Positions 11,796-24,970 of a DNA stretch of 64,000 nucleotides are shown here, one piece after another; position 1 is the stretch's first letter, and every line of letters begins with the position of its first letter. Source of the stretch: Tetracladium setigerum. Lineage: Eukaryota; Ascomycota; Leotiomycetes; Helotiales. The notes beneath the pieces are model-generated. The model did not search any database, was not told where the DNA came from, and was given only the letters and a program-made list of their open reading frames with translations. A program made the position numbers and the translations under genes. The stretch covers positions 124,001-188,000 of the forward strand of contig PZJY01000011.1 of the NCBI GenBank assembly GCA_031472005.1, written 5' to 3'.

Positions 11796-12575
11796 GCGAG
11801 CTGGAAGTTTGTGCTTCGGTGTGCTGTTGGGTGCTTGGGTAATATCTTACTTGACTTGCTGGCTGTAGGTATTTCGACTCTGTTTTGCTAGATATGTCGA
11901 AGGGAGTTTGTTATTTTACGTTACTTCATGGGTCGGTTGCAGGTGTTTCCGCAGGTGGGATGGGATGGATATACGGAGTATGGAGTAGGAAGTAGCCTTA
12001 GCATGGGCATTATCATCGAGTGAGTACACTTAGCATTCCTGCACATAGCAAAGAAGCAAAATACTCTTAAAAATCAATAGCGAAATGTGATAAAGACATT
12101 TCGTTCCTCCTTTTTCCAACAAGGTAATCAATTCGAATCAAGAACTCGTCCTTCATCTAACACCAACACAAGCGAACAGGGTCAGAGTGCTATACCTACC
12201 TAGATATCTAGATCTCCATCACTTACTTTAATCTTCAATCTTTAGTCGTCATAAGAAAACTCGGTACGAAAGTAGGTAGATAACGTTATTCCAAATAAAA
12301 CTAAAGTAATAGATCCTCGCGCCTAAAAGAAAAACCGCTTTACCCATGAACAAGGAAAATGAGAAAGCGAGAGTGTGCATGTGTACACGCACACTCACAC
12401 TCAACGAAAATGGAAAGGGAAAACAAGCAGTACCACCATCACCCATTTGCTTCACATAACATCCCTACCGCCCACTCACCCACTCCCTGGCGTTTGACGT
12501 CTTCAACACCTCCCCGTCTGAACTTGCTCTTTCCATCTCAGTCTAAAATATATCATACACCTCCTTCCGCACCAC
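11796..12575. other. Intergenic between convergent genes
   Basis: 3' flanks of the CtIP-like gene and the Cdc50-like gene. An AT-rich stretch lies at 12050-12310; nothing coding is supported. Confidence 0.6.
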
Positions 12576-14194
12576 TCAAGCCTCACCACCATCCCTCCCA
12601 CTCGTCACAGCCCCAGCCCCACTCTGATCATTATTCCAAGTCAAATACGTATGATCACCCAACTTCCTCGGCTTGAACAGATGGGTCACGGTGAACAGAA
12701 CACCGAGGACAATGCAGATACCGCCGACGATCACGTAGGCGATGCCGAGGAAGGGGTTCTTGCCGCCCATGGGGGTGCGTGTGCTGATGATGATGGATTT
12801 GGTGCCGCCGTATTCGAGAACGTTGAAATCTGTGGGGAGAGGAGGGTTAATAGGCTGGAAAAAGGGGTTGCATGTGTGGAATTAATGGAGGGAGAGATGG
12901 GGAGGATTGTAAAAGAAAAGAAACAGGCGGAGGCTTACTGTGGTTGATATCTAAAGAGTAAGTACCCTTCTTCATGGAGTCTTTGTCATTTCGTTGAGCC
13001 AACTTGCTGAAGGTAGGAAGACCAGCCAAGCGCATCCAAACCTGGAAAGCCTCGTCTTCAACGAGATTTGGATGATGCTCATCTGTATAGTTGTTGGGGT
13101 ATCTCTTCGCCCAGTTCGGTGGTACCAAAACCTCATCCCACTTGTACTTCGTTTGGCCGTATAATGCCCTGTCACTAGCCCATGAGATTCCCGTTTTGCC
13201 ATTCATCTCATATGTCTCGTTCGCGGCAGTGGTATTCGGTGGGTTCAGGAGAACTGGGCTGGAGAAAGTGTCATTGAACTGCGAGTTTGCGGCCAACCCA
13301 CAAGGATAGTAAGGCTTCTGAATACCATTGTCGTATGCGGTAGTGAGGGGAGCGCAGTCTCCACCTGCAATGGAATTGGCTGACACAGCTGTTCCAGAGA
13401 GCTGACCGGTGTTGAATGATTTCGCATATCGTCGGTGGTTTTGGTAGAAGTTGGTGAGTTTGTAGTAGAACAACACTGGAGGATCCATCTTATCCGGGAT
13501 CGTGAATTGAATCGTGCACTTTATCGTCGTCGCAACAGCCCCAGGCCCCCATTCGTATGTGGTGTCCTGTCGCGTCCACGTAGTTGGCTCAACCGGACCC
13601 GAATTCGCATTGAAGTTCTTCGTGATCAGCTTCGACGGCATCGTCGCCGTCTCAGGGAAGACAGGCGCATCTTTAAAGCAATTCGTATAATCGATCAAGA
13701 TCTCATCCACCTATCATTCCCCAATCAAGCCGTCAGCCTTCTGCCTCTTCCCTTCGTTTCCAACAACTCTCTCGTATTCCAGACGAACTCACCTTCGCAC
13801 TCGCCCATAACAACACCCCTCCAATCGGCGCAAAGATGATTCCTATCGCAAAGAACAACGGCAACACCGTCTTAGGTGTCAAAATCGGTCTGCGCAAAGC
13901 GACATAAATAAATTAGCAATTCTGTCCTGTTTTGTTCCCTTTCCTCCCGCTCCCATATATCCCACGTGGATTTGCTTACTGCCATGCCTTCAACCGCTGC
14001 TGACGAAACGCCGTATCTAACAACCACCGTCACATCAGTCCTGATCCATTCGCAAATGTATGTCGAAGAGAGGAAGGAAGATTCTCACTCGCAGGTCGCC
14101 TGCTCTTTGTTTTCTTCTCGTCGCCTTTGATGTGCGGGTCCTGGTCTTCAATCGAGTCGGACGAGTGCTGTGCTTGGGCTTGGGTGTCTGTCAT
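12576..14194 (-). CDS. Cdc50/Lem3-family P4-ATPase (flippase) subunit
   Basis: Five exons (14089-14194, 13980-14016, 13793-13889, 12939-13710, 12576-12829) encode 421 aa in continuous phase. Topology fits the family: a short cytosolic N-terminus, a TM helix near residues 57-80 (PLFFAIGIIFAPIGGVLLWA), a large lumenal/extracellular domain with Cys pairs and several N-glycosylation sequons (NTT, NET, NDT, NYT), a second TM near the C-terminus, and a short polar tail. Cdc50 proteins are obligate partners of P4-ATPases that flip aminophospholipids to the cytosolic leaflet and are needed for their ER exit. The family is clear. Which paralogue it is (Cdc50, Lem3 or Crf1-like) is not resolved. Confidence 0.94.
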
Positions 14195-15002
14195 CTTGAG
14201 GGAGGGGGAGAGGAACGGTTGTGATCATGGGAGGGGGCGCGCGCTGCCCAGTGGTTGATGGTTTGTGTTGTGATGTGATTTCGAGGTCGTGATGAGCGTT
14301 GGTATCGTCGTGTTATCTAGATGTTGTAATAAGTTCGCGATGCTGAATGTTCAATTCATCCATCCGCTGCTCCCGCATAAGTTCCTTAGCGCGGTTTACG
14401 ATTGGCGCAGTCACAGGGGTACATCGTGTCCTGTCAACGACGATCAAAAATAGAATCGATTAGTCTTCAGCTAATTCTACGAAATTGTGAACGTATTTAT
14501 CGTCACAGTGGTTAGGTCTTCATTTCAATAGGAAGACTGATATGGTCGTGGTAGAAGGGGATGATCTCAGCCCTGAAACATCCTCATTCTTTCCAAGATA
14601 CGGCGGAGGCCAGCCAATACTCAGGATGTGACTTTGCTTATTCATTACATCCGTGGTCAAAACAGGCAAAAATGTGAAAACATCGTTCAATTTCTCAACG
14701 TTTATTATCATCGATGGATAATACATGCATTAAATACTGCTGATCCATCCATCCATCCATCCCTCCCTCCCAACTAAACGGATTCGTTTCCTCCCACACT
14801 GGTCAATCACCCTTTCCATCTCTCCTAACACAATTGCAAATCCCAATTTTGACCAAACCCGTAACGCCATGGCAGATGAAAACCCAGAATCAGAAAGATG
14901 ATGGTGGCAAGTAAGATGGTAAGACAGCCGTGAATAGCAGCGCGCAGATAGAGTATGTTGCTGCTGCTTGGTAGTACAAGATGGAGAGGCAGCCATATCA
15001 GA
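14195..15002. other. Intergenic; ATCC microsatellite near 14743-14762
   Basis: Promoter of the Cdc50-like gene plus the 3' flank of SPT16. Contains about five ATCC units followed by CTCC units. ORFs within it look like chance. Confidence 0.6.
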
Positions 15003-18000
15003 TTAGTGCTTTCGCTTCTTCTTTGGTGCCTCATCATCCTCGGACAACCCACCTTCTCTGTCCTTCCGCTTGGCCTTTACCTCCATTTCATCCCAGTCAT
15101 CTCCGGTGGCATCCTCATCGCTGCCCTCTTCGCTAGCATCCGCGCTGGCATTGCTGTCAAAATCGCTGTCGTCTTCGCTACTCTCATCAGAGGCAGCAAG
15201 CTCGCTATCACTCATTTCGAAAGCAGACTCCTCACTCTCCTGATCGGCATCTTCATCGTCGGATTCAGCAGCCAGGAAAGACCAGCCTCCATCGACGAAG
15301 AACTGATGTGTGTCTGCTGTCACTGTCTTCATGATTGTGGGCCAATTCAAGTTGAGAGGTCCTTCGGTGAAAGGTATGTTGACGGAATCCAGCCATTCCT
15401 TGACGTTTTCCAGGGATTCGACGGGGATGGTATTGATGTGGTATGGGGCACGAAGGAAATCCTTGAAGACAAAGACCATATCGAAATTCTTCAGACCAAA
15501 TTGCACACGCTCTAGATGTGCAATTTCGATATCATCGAGAGTGACGACCATGAACGGAGGTTCGGTAAGCTGGACCAAGCAATCCGTCGATGGCTGACAG
15601 AAAACATTGGATCGGAATGGGACACCATTGAAACCGAGCTCTCGGAATGGCACATCGACATCCACATTGTCACCCTTGCCTGCTTCTGCGATTTTTTCGG
15701 CGTAAGCCTTGAACGAACGGTCAAGATCAGCACGGTGTCTTCGCTCCTCCTGCTCGGCCTCGAATTCTTCTTCATCGCCAAATCGCGCCTTTCTCTTTCG
15801 GTTTCCCGTTTCGTCGAATTGGTCATTGGTAGCCTCGCGGTAGAATTGAACGTCCTTGGTCTTCTTCTTTCCAATCATAATTGGGTCCTTGAGATGAACG
15901 TGGATAATGACAATCAACTCGTGTTGACAAGGCTGGAAGAACAGATGCTTGACGTTGCTGAAAAGAATATCCACTCGATGTTGAGTGTTGACTGGAGACA
16001 AGTATCGGAGACCGTTCTGGTGAATCTCAACCTTTCCTGGGACACGTTTTCCGTCCATGGCTGGGCGAATGAAAACATTGTCCATGGGGATGGGGCGGCG
16101 ATCTTGGAGGGGTTAGCGAAGGTCAAAACAACCGTGGAGATGACTTACTTCTGATTTCTATCAACTTGTCTTGCTCCACAACATCTTCTAACTCCTTCTT
16201 CTCCTGCTCTCGCTTCTGCACATCTCTCTTCATGGTGCTGATTTGATTGGCAATGCTATCAAATCGTTCGGGATCATGAGACCGGAATGTCAAGCTTCGC
16301 ACAAAGTGAGCTGTGGCATCCTCGAATGGCTGGTCATCCTTTCGGCCAACACCTTGACCAGGCGATAGGAAGTTGATACGAAGAAACGACCAATCTCCCT
16401 CGTCGCTCTTGCTGGCGTTCTTGATAGCTTGAATGTGGAAAGGAACGGGTCGACCCATGATTGGGAGAATAACAGTCGAGTTTTTCGCATCCACCACAAT
16501 CGCGAGATCACGAACCTTGCCCGGAAACTGGTTATCACGCTTGTATGACTCGAATCGCTTGAACTTCTTCACGGTGGTACCGTTCTGGTCCCCAGTGGCC
16601 TCGGCAAAGCGAGCCAGACCTTCTTCTTGCTTTTTCTTCTGGAGAACCTTTTGATGTTCACGGCGTCTCGCCTCGGCTCCTTCGTCGATCTGTGTATTTC
16701 TCTCGGCTCGCAATTTGGTCTTGGTAATGTTCTTGACGGCGACAGCTCCAACGCTGTGGTCTTTCTTGTTCGATTTCTTGGGAGCAGGCTCGGGCTCATC
16801 GTCCTTGAAAAAGAACGAAGTAGCGTCCAAATCCGAAGGTGCGTCTCCCGTGAAAATGACTGGCTGCGTAGCGGAAACTCGGACGGTATCCGAAAGCACC
16901 ATCGAGTAGGTTTTGCTCTTCTTGTCCTGGGGGTTCGGGTTTTCGATATCGCTGAAGCCGGTGGTGACACACAATGTCATTCCGTCCTTGATAATGCGTG
17001 TGCTCTTGGCATTCAGAATCAATGAAGTGTCTCTCGTCTCGATACCAACTCCAGCTCCAACATTCTTCAAGAAGTGCTTCTCCAACTCCGGCTTCTTGGA
17101 CTTGACCATGGCCAGTGCCCTAACGTAAATATCCCTCACATTTGCGCCATCGCGGATTTCCTGCATAACCAAGCTGTGGACCTGAAGTAGCAGCTTGTAG
17201 TTGCTCTCCTGGGTCTTGTTCGGATCGACCAAGTATGTCCGAGCGATCAACGAACAGTATGACTTGTACCGTAAACCCATGCTGGCAATGATAACTCCGG
17301 CATGGAGAATTTCGTCGTCGATTTGAGCGTTCGCTCGCAGATCGAATTTGCCGCCACTTTGGATCAAGGGGCCTACCGTCCAATCCAGTTGGGCGGGATC
17401 AAAGTCGGAGGGCATTTTCAATTTATTAGGCAGCTCAACGGTGGTCCAGAATTTCTGATCATCCAACTTGCTATCAACTCTGTTCGCCAGAACGCTGTGC
17501 TTGATCTTCTTTTCCTCATCCAGGATATTCGACATTTCTTCGACGAAGTATGGATTCATCAGAGCGATGCAAGCCTTCGAGGCATTCCGCATGGCTCGCT
17601 ATGGACCTGTTAGCAATCGCATCGGTGTGATCGACTAAACCAACGTACCAATTCATTTTCGTCCTTCACGGCCAAGGCACCAGCAGACAATGCGATTGAG
17701 ATGTCTACCTCTTCCAGACTCTTGGAAACCTCTTCGTAACTCTTCTTCCATTCGTCGACGAAGGGTCCGTTCGCGAAATCTTTTTGAATGACACCTACTT
17801 TCTTCTGCAGCAGAAGTTAATTAGCAAAGTATTGCGCATGCCAGATTGACGTTGTGACTCACACCCGCCGACTTGATGAGCTCTGTGATCTTCTCAAAGT
17901 GCTGTTGGTTGACTGCGGCATCCTTTCCTCGGACCAGGATTGTCAGTGGAATCTTGCCATCCTTCAAAGGTTCGAGATGTTTAGCTACTACTGTTAGCTG

Positions 18001-18383
18001 TGCACGCTCGTAGGGCTTTGAATCAGGCAGATGAACCTTTCTTTGCGGTGGTGACGATGTAGAGACCTTCGAGGGTGAAGAGGAAGAGGGTCGCTGGAAA
18101 TTCGTAACCCAAGAGCCAGAGCTAGAAATCTCATCAGCAAACAGTCCTTGGATTCGCGCATAAAGCTCATTCCTCCTCCTTCACCTCCTCCACAGCTGGC
18201 ACGTACGTGAATGGCATTATTCTTGTGGCTTTGCACCGTTTCTTCTGACTTTCCCATCAAGATCACAATGGAAGAAGCGCCATTGAAGATCGCGTCGCCC
18301 GCCCGCTTGTCAGACTTCCAGGCGGAGATGAAGTGCGAGAGGCGCTCCTGGAAGAGGACTTTGTTGATTTTGATCTCTGCCAT
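15003..18383 (-). CDS. SPT16: FACT complex subunit Spt16
   Basis: Six exons (18207-18383, 18037-18121, 17863-17987, 17649-17804, 16149-17598, 15003-16102) encode 1030 aa, the normal length. The N-terminal lobe (LWLLGYEFPATLFLFTLEGLY) and the inactive aminopeptidase-like domain come first. The FACT-Spt16 region (GRPVPFHIQAIKNAS) and the Rtt106-like PH domains follow, including the segment NGLRYLSP and the DDIEIAHLERVQFGLKNFD motif. The last 90 or so residues are a strongly acidic tail ending in a basic KKKRKH. With Pob3, Spt16 reorganises H2A-H2B dimers during transcription and replication in the nucleus. Frame is intact over 3.1 kb, which contrasts with the frame-broken neighbours. Confidence 0.98.
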
Positions 18384-19756
18384 GGTCGCGGGTGATGGGT
18401 CGTGATGGCAGAGAGGGTTGGAAGGGAGAAGGGAAATATGGGAAGTTGAGGGTTGTCGGACGCGATGAATGGCGTAAAGTAAAAATCGCGGTTGACTGAT
18501 TGATTGCGGCTTCCGCCTGCCTGCGAGAGAAACGGGCCGCCGTAGCTAGCGCGGATACCTCGAGAGCTTGGGCTTGGCTGCTTGGCTTGGAAGGACTTTG
18601 ACCTTGACGTACTGTACTGTATGGAGTATCTCGACCACCTCTTTTACTTCGTATTGGGAATGAAATTTCGAGGACACTTTTCCTGTTCACTTCAACTTGG
18701 AGATTATTGGCATTCAGGTGATATGTATAAATCGAGAATCTTTTAGCTTTTCACATGGCAGTTTCACCCCTTTTCTCTTAAATGGCTGGTCTTTTTGATA
18801 TGTGAAGTTTCGATGAAGGAGCAGGGTCTTGGCAACGATTTCAAGAACTCATCATTTTCGATTCTATGTACAGTTCTTCAACTATGGCAACATTCAGACT
18901 TTAACAATCTAGATTCACAATCCCTTGAGAGACTACATTGTAAACTTATCTTTAGATACTTAAGTAGGTAAGAATGATTGCTATTTGTATGGTGCAGTTG
19001 CACGAAGGAAGTTCACTCTTTGACCTGCAGATTACGTGTATCCAATCTATTCTGTACGACGGCAAGCCTTCTCCCACAGCCACGCTCCGTATTGTTGACC
19101 AACACAACAAAACTTCATATTCCTAGTTCCTGATGCTTTTTTGAACATTAAATTCCAGATCTAAAGTTATATCAAGTACATGAACTTGATACTTCATCCT
19201 CTCATCCATTTCCAATCCCTCGGTCAGCCGGTTCCTGAAAGGTCGCCTCCCCTTCCCTGTCCTGTCACGCACAGCCTTGCGGAGAAGCGCTGGAAGAATC
19301 ATCGTCATCTCTCCACTCGACGCCCAAGAAGCTCCCAAGAAACACTCCTCGGTTCCTTTCTCTCCCTCTTCCAGGAAACAAATCATCCACATCCGCCCGC
19401 CGCCACCAGATTCACCAACTCCCAAAGTTCAACGACTTCTCATCACCCAAACCCACTCACTCCTCCACCTTTTTTTTTTCTCTCCCCGACCAGCATCTTC
19501 TGCATATCACATCACTACTCTTTCTTTCTGGCTAATGCTGACATATGCGCATGCCCTCCCCCTCCAGCCACCTGCTACCCCCCAGTAACAACCCACCCAT
19601 AAGATTCCTCTCACATCCTTCACCACGGCGCGCCTGAACTTCTTAGCTGCACCGGCAGCACCTAGCCAAAGACGACGACGCTCAACCAGATTTTCTGCCA
19701 TTCCCGAGAACGAAGTCTACACGACGACCGTGCCGGAGTCCTACACCGAAAACACC
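18384..19756. other. Divergent promoter region SPT16 / patatin-like gene
   Basis: About 1.4 kb between divergent starts. The right half (19200-19620) is CT-rich, as in fungal 5' leaders. It carries open frames without recognisable content; an upstream non-coding exon of the patatin-like gene is possible. Confidence 0.5.
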
Positions 19757-21723
19757 ATGGAGAGCAGTAGTAGTGCCTTGCGCCGGAAGGACACGACCAA
19801 GGGGCCCCCTTTGCGCATTCTATCACTTGGTATGTTTGCTGTGGCGCCGTAGATGCCCAATCTTCTAGCTAACACGCGCGATACAGATGGAGGAGGTGTG
19901 CGAGGATACTCGATGCTCATCATCATCCAAGAACTGATGCACAGGACCTATGTCGAGGTGGAGGGCAAGGCGCCGAAGCGAGATCAAATCCCCAAGCCGG
20001 CTGACCATTTCGATCTGATCGTAGGAACGGGCACCGGTGGATTGATCGCAATTATGCTTGGGAGACTACGCCTGGACTTAGAGACGTGCAAGGAAGTGTA
20101 TGTGCGCTTGACGAGATCCGTTTTCGAGACGGACAAAACAATTGCTGGAATACCCTATCGCTCGACCTTGTTCAAGGCGTCGAAACTGGAGGAGGCCATC
20201 AAGCAGTGTGTGCGGCAACATACCGTATTAGTAAAGGAGGGTAATGATGGAGAGGAAGAGCCATCCGCGGACACCTTGTCGCCCCTCAGTGGTATGAGTA
20301 GGAGTAGTGGTCCGAACGTGGCGAGGCACGGAAGTAATGCCAGTGTTGCCAGTTTCAGCGCAAGAAGTCCGACATCATATCAAGATCGCTCGTTCCTCGG
20401 AAGGGGAGGCAATGCCAATGCCTCTCTCTACGACTGTCGAGAAAATAGAACGAAGACGTGAGTTGCTTTCTGGCATATACTTGTATACGCCGCATACTAA
20501 CGTTATATAGTGCCGTCACGGCAGTTTACAGAGGAACCAACAAAGGTACCCCTCCAGCATTCTTGCGATCCTACGATTCACGGAAAGAGCCATCTCCAGA
20601 ATTCGACTGTAAAATATGGGAGGCCGGTCGTGCAACGGCAGCAATTGGATTAGCATTCAAACCTATTCAGGTCGGCCAGTCGGTATTTATCGATGAGGGT
20701 GCTGGACAATACAACCCCGCCCCATTCGTTCTTGACGAAGCTTGTGTAAATGAATGGCCAGGACGAGAAGTCGGAGTATTCGTAAGCATCGGCACTGGCA
20801 AACGTCCAGCAGGAAGCGATCACAACCAACATCTATGGTACGAGGGCTTTATGGGCGAATTCGCCGAAGCACGCCGACGACTGATCTCCAAAATCGAAGG
20901 ATGTGAAGAAACACATCAATACATGAAGCGCGAAGGTCTCAGCAAACGTGGAGTCAACATTGAAAACTACTATCGTCTCAACGTCGAGATAGGCGTTGGA
21001 GAATTCGGCATGAACGAGTGGAACCGTCTAGCAGATATCAGTACCGGCACGCGTCGCTATCTAGGAAAAAGCGATGTGCAGAAAATGAACTGTGAAGCCG
21101 CCGTCAAACTCGCTAAAATCGTCCGCGCAAAGCAGAGGTTTGAACGTGATGGAGCTGCGGCGGCTGGTGAACCTCAAGGTCAAGGACAGAATCAGGGCCC
21201 TCAAAGGCATTCATTCAGCAATCTTCAAGATGTCCCAGAAGCATATCCAAATGCAGTTGAGCTACCAGCTGAAATGCCACCTCCACCCCGTCACTCCCCT
21301 CCTCCACGACCATCCTACGAATCAGGCCGCTACGACAAACTCGAAGTCCCAGGTCAAGGCCAATCCGGCTCACCCTCTCCCCGCTCCTCAAGTGAGAACC
21401 AACCTCTCCGTCAGCACTCACCCAGAAACTCAACCACAGACGCCGCAATAACGTCCCCTGACCGCCTCGTCGTCCACAACCCCACGCCATCACAATACCG
21501 CACCGCGGGCGGTGCAGACAAAATCGCTATCATGAGTGCAGATGAATATCCAAGACCATTTGATCAACGCCCTTTGCAGGCTAAGAGGGTTGAACCTCCG
21601 CCGTTACCGCCGAAGACACCGATTCCCTTTTCTGAGAGTGATATTCATCCTGCTTTGAGAGTCAGTGGACCTAACGGAAATGGGGCGAATGGAAATGGGA
21701 ATGGGGTTGGAGGAGGGGAGTAG
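19757..21723 (+). CDS. Patatin-like protein lacking the nucleophile Ser
   Basis: Exons 19757-19829, 19887-20457 and 20511-21723 encode 618 aa. The glycine-rich oxyanion motif DGGGVRGYS spans intron 1. Where patatins have G-T-S-T-G-G, this protein reads G-T-G-T-G-G (20024-20041), so the catalytic Ser is Gly. The Asp of the dyad seems kept (FIDEGAGQYNP; the usual form is DGG/DGA). The patatin fold runs to about residue 380, followed by a Pro/Ser-rich disordered tail of about 230 residues with Gly/Asn repeats. Related fungal patatins are phospholipases/lipid acyl hydrolases; this one may be non-catalytic or a regulatory member. 19757 is the first in-frame ATG after an upstream stop. Confidence 0.9.
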
Positions 21724-23221
21724 GTGGATATGGGGGGTCGAGAGTGCAGTTGCCGTATCCAGAGGATGATGGACCACCACCTGTGGTTAACATGGCGAGG
21801 AAACCCAATTACAATGGGAGGTAAAATGGAAATGCAAATGGAAATGCGACACTTGGACACTTTGGTTTTTAGCGAAACGACCTATGTATTTGGGACGAAT
21901 TTGGAATGGAAACAGGCCACAAGAAGCGACAGATGTAACGTCAAACGAAAGAAAGGAACAAAACACACAAAGCAGCGAACGTAAACGGATGGCGTAAGGA
22001 GTCTCTGGGCGTTTTTTTGCGTGCGATTTAAGGAAGGATATCAGCCTGTCGTGTCGTGGTTTTAGCATCTTTTGAGTCTTCACTCCCTTGCAATAAATAG
22101 TAAGGGCAAGGTAGTATTACGGATGAGGGATGAGGAATGAGGGATAAGGGATAAGGGACACATGGATGGATAATTGGACTGATCGGGGACCGACACGGGT
22201 TGAACTCTCACTTTTTTCTTGTCTTTTTCATGGGGTGGGATATGATATGATACCTTTTTGATATATTTATTTCGTTTTTTCTAGCTACCTAATTAAATAG
22301 CAAGTACGGCGAGGAATTCCTTGGGCTTTCGATGGAAAGTTTTACTTAGTTACCTTACATGCAATACCATGCCCTATTTGAGTCTTGACTTTTTTTTTTT
22401 TTTGGGTGAATTGGTGATTCGTTTAGGGGATGAGTTTGGGAGAGCAGAGGAAGGAAGAGGAAAGGGTGTGGGGTCATTACGAATAATATAAGTTGTAACA
22501 GCATGGCCTGGACTACAGTGTCTACCTAGTACATACCATGTTGTGTAGTATCAAATACGTGAGAAATAGACTACGGGATGCTCTTCCCTCAAAAATTCCC
22601 ATACGTACCTTACATTTTATAATTCAATCTAGTCCAATTCTCAGAACTGTTGATCTAAATTTTATCGGGCGATAGTTATGGACCCCGCCCCCCAACCCAC
22701 CACCACTCGTTGATCTGCTGCAAACGTAGTGAAAGGAGAGTTATGAATTAACAGGTTGCTTGTGGGCAGATATTCTAGAGTCTTGGAGATGTACTGTATA
22801 ATTCTGTGTCGTTGTATTGTGTTGTGTTGTGGAACTTGTGGGATTAAGGACGGTAAGATGTCTGATAAAGTAAGATGATGGACATTATCTGAGGCTAAGT
22901 GAAGGAGGGAAGCGTGAGATTCAAGTCAAGTCAAATGAGGTGAATAATTGGGTGGAAAAAAGGAATCTCAATTTTTTCCAGAAAGTAAGGAGGTGTGGTC
23001 CATAGGTTTGGTGTTCTCTTAAGAGTATTGAATACGTAAACATGCACTCCCGATTTTAAAATTATAGGTATATATCCTTGCCGCCATATCACTATCAAAA
23101 ATCTGAAAAGCGCTCATAAGAACTAATGTGAAGATGAACAAGAGCACTTGCAGTAGTCATCACTCAAGAATTTCATTACTCTATTGTCATATAAAAACCA
23201 TTTAAACATCAAATACTCAGC
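21724..23221. other. Gene-poor flank, poly-T run at 22390-22403
   Basis: 3' flank of the patatin-like gene and following spacer. A T14 run and GGGAT/AAGGGA-like short repeats at 22130-22165 are visible. No coding region is supported. Confidence 0.55.
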
Positions 23222-23823
23222 ATGCAAATGCCCACATCCCAAAGCGATATCAAAAAAGGCTTAGTCTACCTATACTGGGCGGTCGCTGCATACAAGGTTA
23301 TAGCCCTAGACGTTAATACTCGAGCAAAATAAGAGAACTTCGTCCTCCCATATTTTCTCGACAAGGTAGTCAGAACAGCAGACGAAGATATCCCTAACGA
23401 CGGTGGCGATACAGGTTCCGTCGAGAATCACAAAAATATAAGGCGACTAAGGAAGGCCCTCGAAGAATTTAATACCATCATGGCTTCAGGTGTTAGAACG
23501 TTTGACAACAAATTTTATTTCGGCGACAACATACAGAAAAGACTACGAGCAAAAGCACCTCAATTCCCCAAGATCTTTCTCTGCGCTTCCTCAATCCGTC
23601 GACCAGTATTGATCCCCGTAATCCACGGTTACTTCTTGACCTGGAAGTATATCATCAATCGCAACAAGAAGCATTCGGGGTTGTCCCGAAACTTTGTGCT
23701 CTTGCACCTCTCCCTCGAAATATGTCAATTCCTTATCGTTTTATAGGCGGTCAAATGGCTCTCCGAGATTTGTTTTCATCCTCGTCTGAATTGCAAAGAC
23801 TTATATCACCTTCAGCCGAATAG
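23222..23823 (+). pseudogene. Unknown protein relic, stop plus frameshift
   Basis: Starting at 23222 (or the second ATG at 23228), an open frame is broken by an in-frame TAA at 23330. It then continues in the same frame through protein-like sequence (VRTFDNKFYFGDNIQKRLRA, ending KAPQFPKIF near 23575). After one missing base near 23576-23583 a good frame resumes (FLNPSTSIDPRNPRLLLDLE) to the stop at 23821. Corrected length is about 200 aa. I do not recognise the family. The TAA suggests a true pseudogene or an unnoticed intron; the shift alone could be a consensus error. Confidence 0.4.
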
Positions 23824-24637
23824 GAGACTGGAGGTGTGGTTTGGTGTGTGGTGTTTCACTTCATGTTTATGTTGCTTGCTTGGTGAGCGGGGAGGGAGTG
23901 TGTGTGAGATGGAAGGAAGGGCGAGGGAAGTGAAGATTTGGGAGTTGAGTGAAGAGAAGGAACTAATATGGGAGAATTTGAGGTTGTGGGCTGGTGAGGC
24001 GGTGATGCTGAAATGATAGGTCTAGTAGATGTGTCGGAGAACTGTATCCTGATATTCTGAGGTGATAAGATATAGATACAGCACATCAATACTATCATGA
24101 GATCTAACCAACACTCGCCGATTTGATGTATATAAAAACCATCAGAGACATGCCAGAGAACGCCAGCAACTCTGGCTTCATCCATCCAAAAGTTGTCTGA
24201 ATACAAATCCGACGCCAGACTCTCCACCAAGCTTGCAGCATCCGTCAGATGTGGTTAATCAGACAATACTAGTAGCCAGGTTTACCCCTACCACGCAGGA
24301 AGGATTCCAAGACAACAACACCCACAGCATCACAATGCCAAATTTGAGCACAGAGCATGTCCTTCTGATCAACTACAACGAGAAAATCCTAATTACAAAG
24401 TTACCAAGCACGGGCGCACCCATTTCGACACTACAAGCGTACTGCTAGGAGCCAGACCCGTAATGCTAAGATTTGCCTGGGATGTCTTTGTCTTTGCATG
24501 ATACTCGACGGGTTTTGAAGCGACGATGAATTGATTATCGACGGCGGCAGTGGTAGCGACGGCGATGAACAAAAAGACCGAAATATTCGACAAAGTTCCT
24601 GCTCTAATAGTCCAAAAATATGCACCCGCACTTCTAA

Positions 24638-24666
24638 CAGCAGGAATTCCTCAACTTTCAGAAACG
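24638..24666 (+). repeat. Diverged direct repeat, copy 1
   Basis: The 28-bp AGCAGGAATTCCTC... segment recurs at 24942-24970 with two base differences. The repeat distance is about 300 bp, suggesting a small local duplication in the decayed region. Confidence 0.6.
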
Positions 24667-24941
24667 GACCCTAAGTTGAGGGGAGTTTGGACGTAGCCTT
24701 TGAGATGGGAAGAAGTGGTTTTTCCGCCGAATTGGTCAACCTTATTGAGTTGTTGTTTACGGTCATCTTGGTTCGTTGGTCAACAATTAGGGCCCTATAC
24801 ATTTATATTGCCAACATCGTTGCAGTGGGCTGCTCGTTTGATCGTCTTCATCATCGACCTGGATATCCTTGTTGACGTCCACGGTGCCATTCACATTGAT
24901 GTGCGGCAGCTCAAAGAGTCCAGCCATGACGATGTTCCAAG

Positions 24942-24970
24942 AGCAGGAATTCCTCGACTTCCAGAAACGA
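24942..24970 (+). repeat. Diverged direct repeat, copy 2
   Basis: Second copy of the 28-bp segment at 24638-24666, same orientation, differing by two transitions. The flanking sequence does not match, so only a short piece was duplicated or retained. Confidence 0.6.

Noticed and set aside
14743..14770. ATCC/CTCC repeat considered as CRISPR or satellite
   Set aside because: Four-base units without spacers; a simple microsatellite.
15516..16154. 212-codon open frame antisense to SPT16
   Set aside because: It lies wholly opposite a well-supported SPT16 exon and has no motif; it is a mirror of conserved coding sequence.
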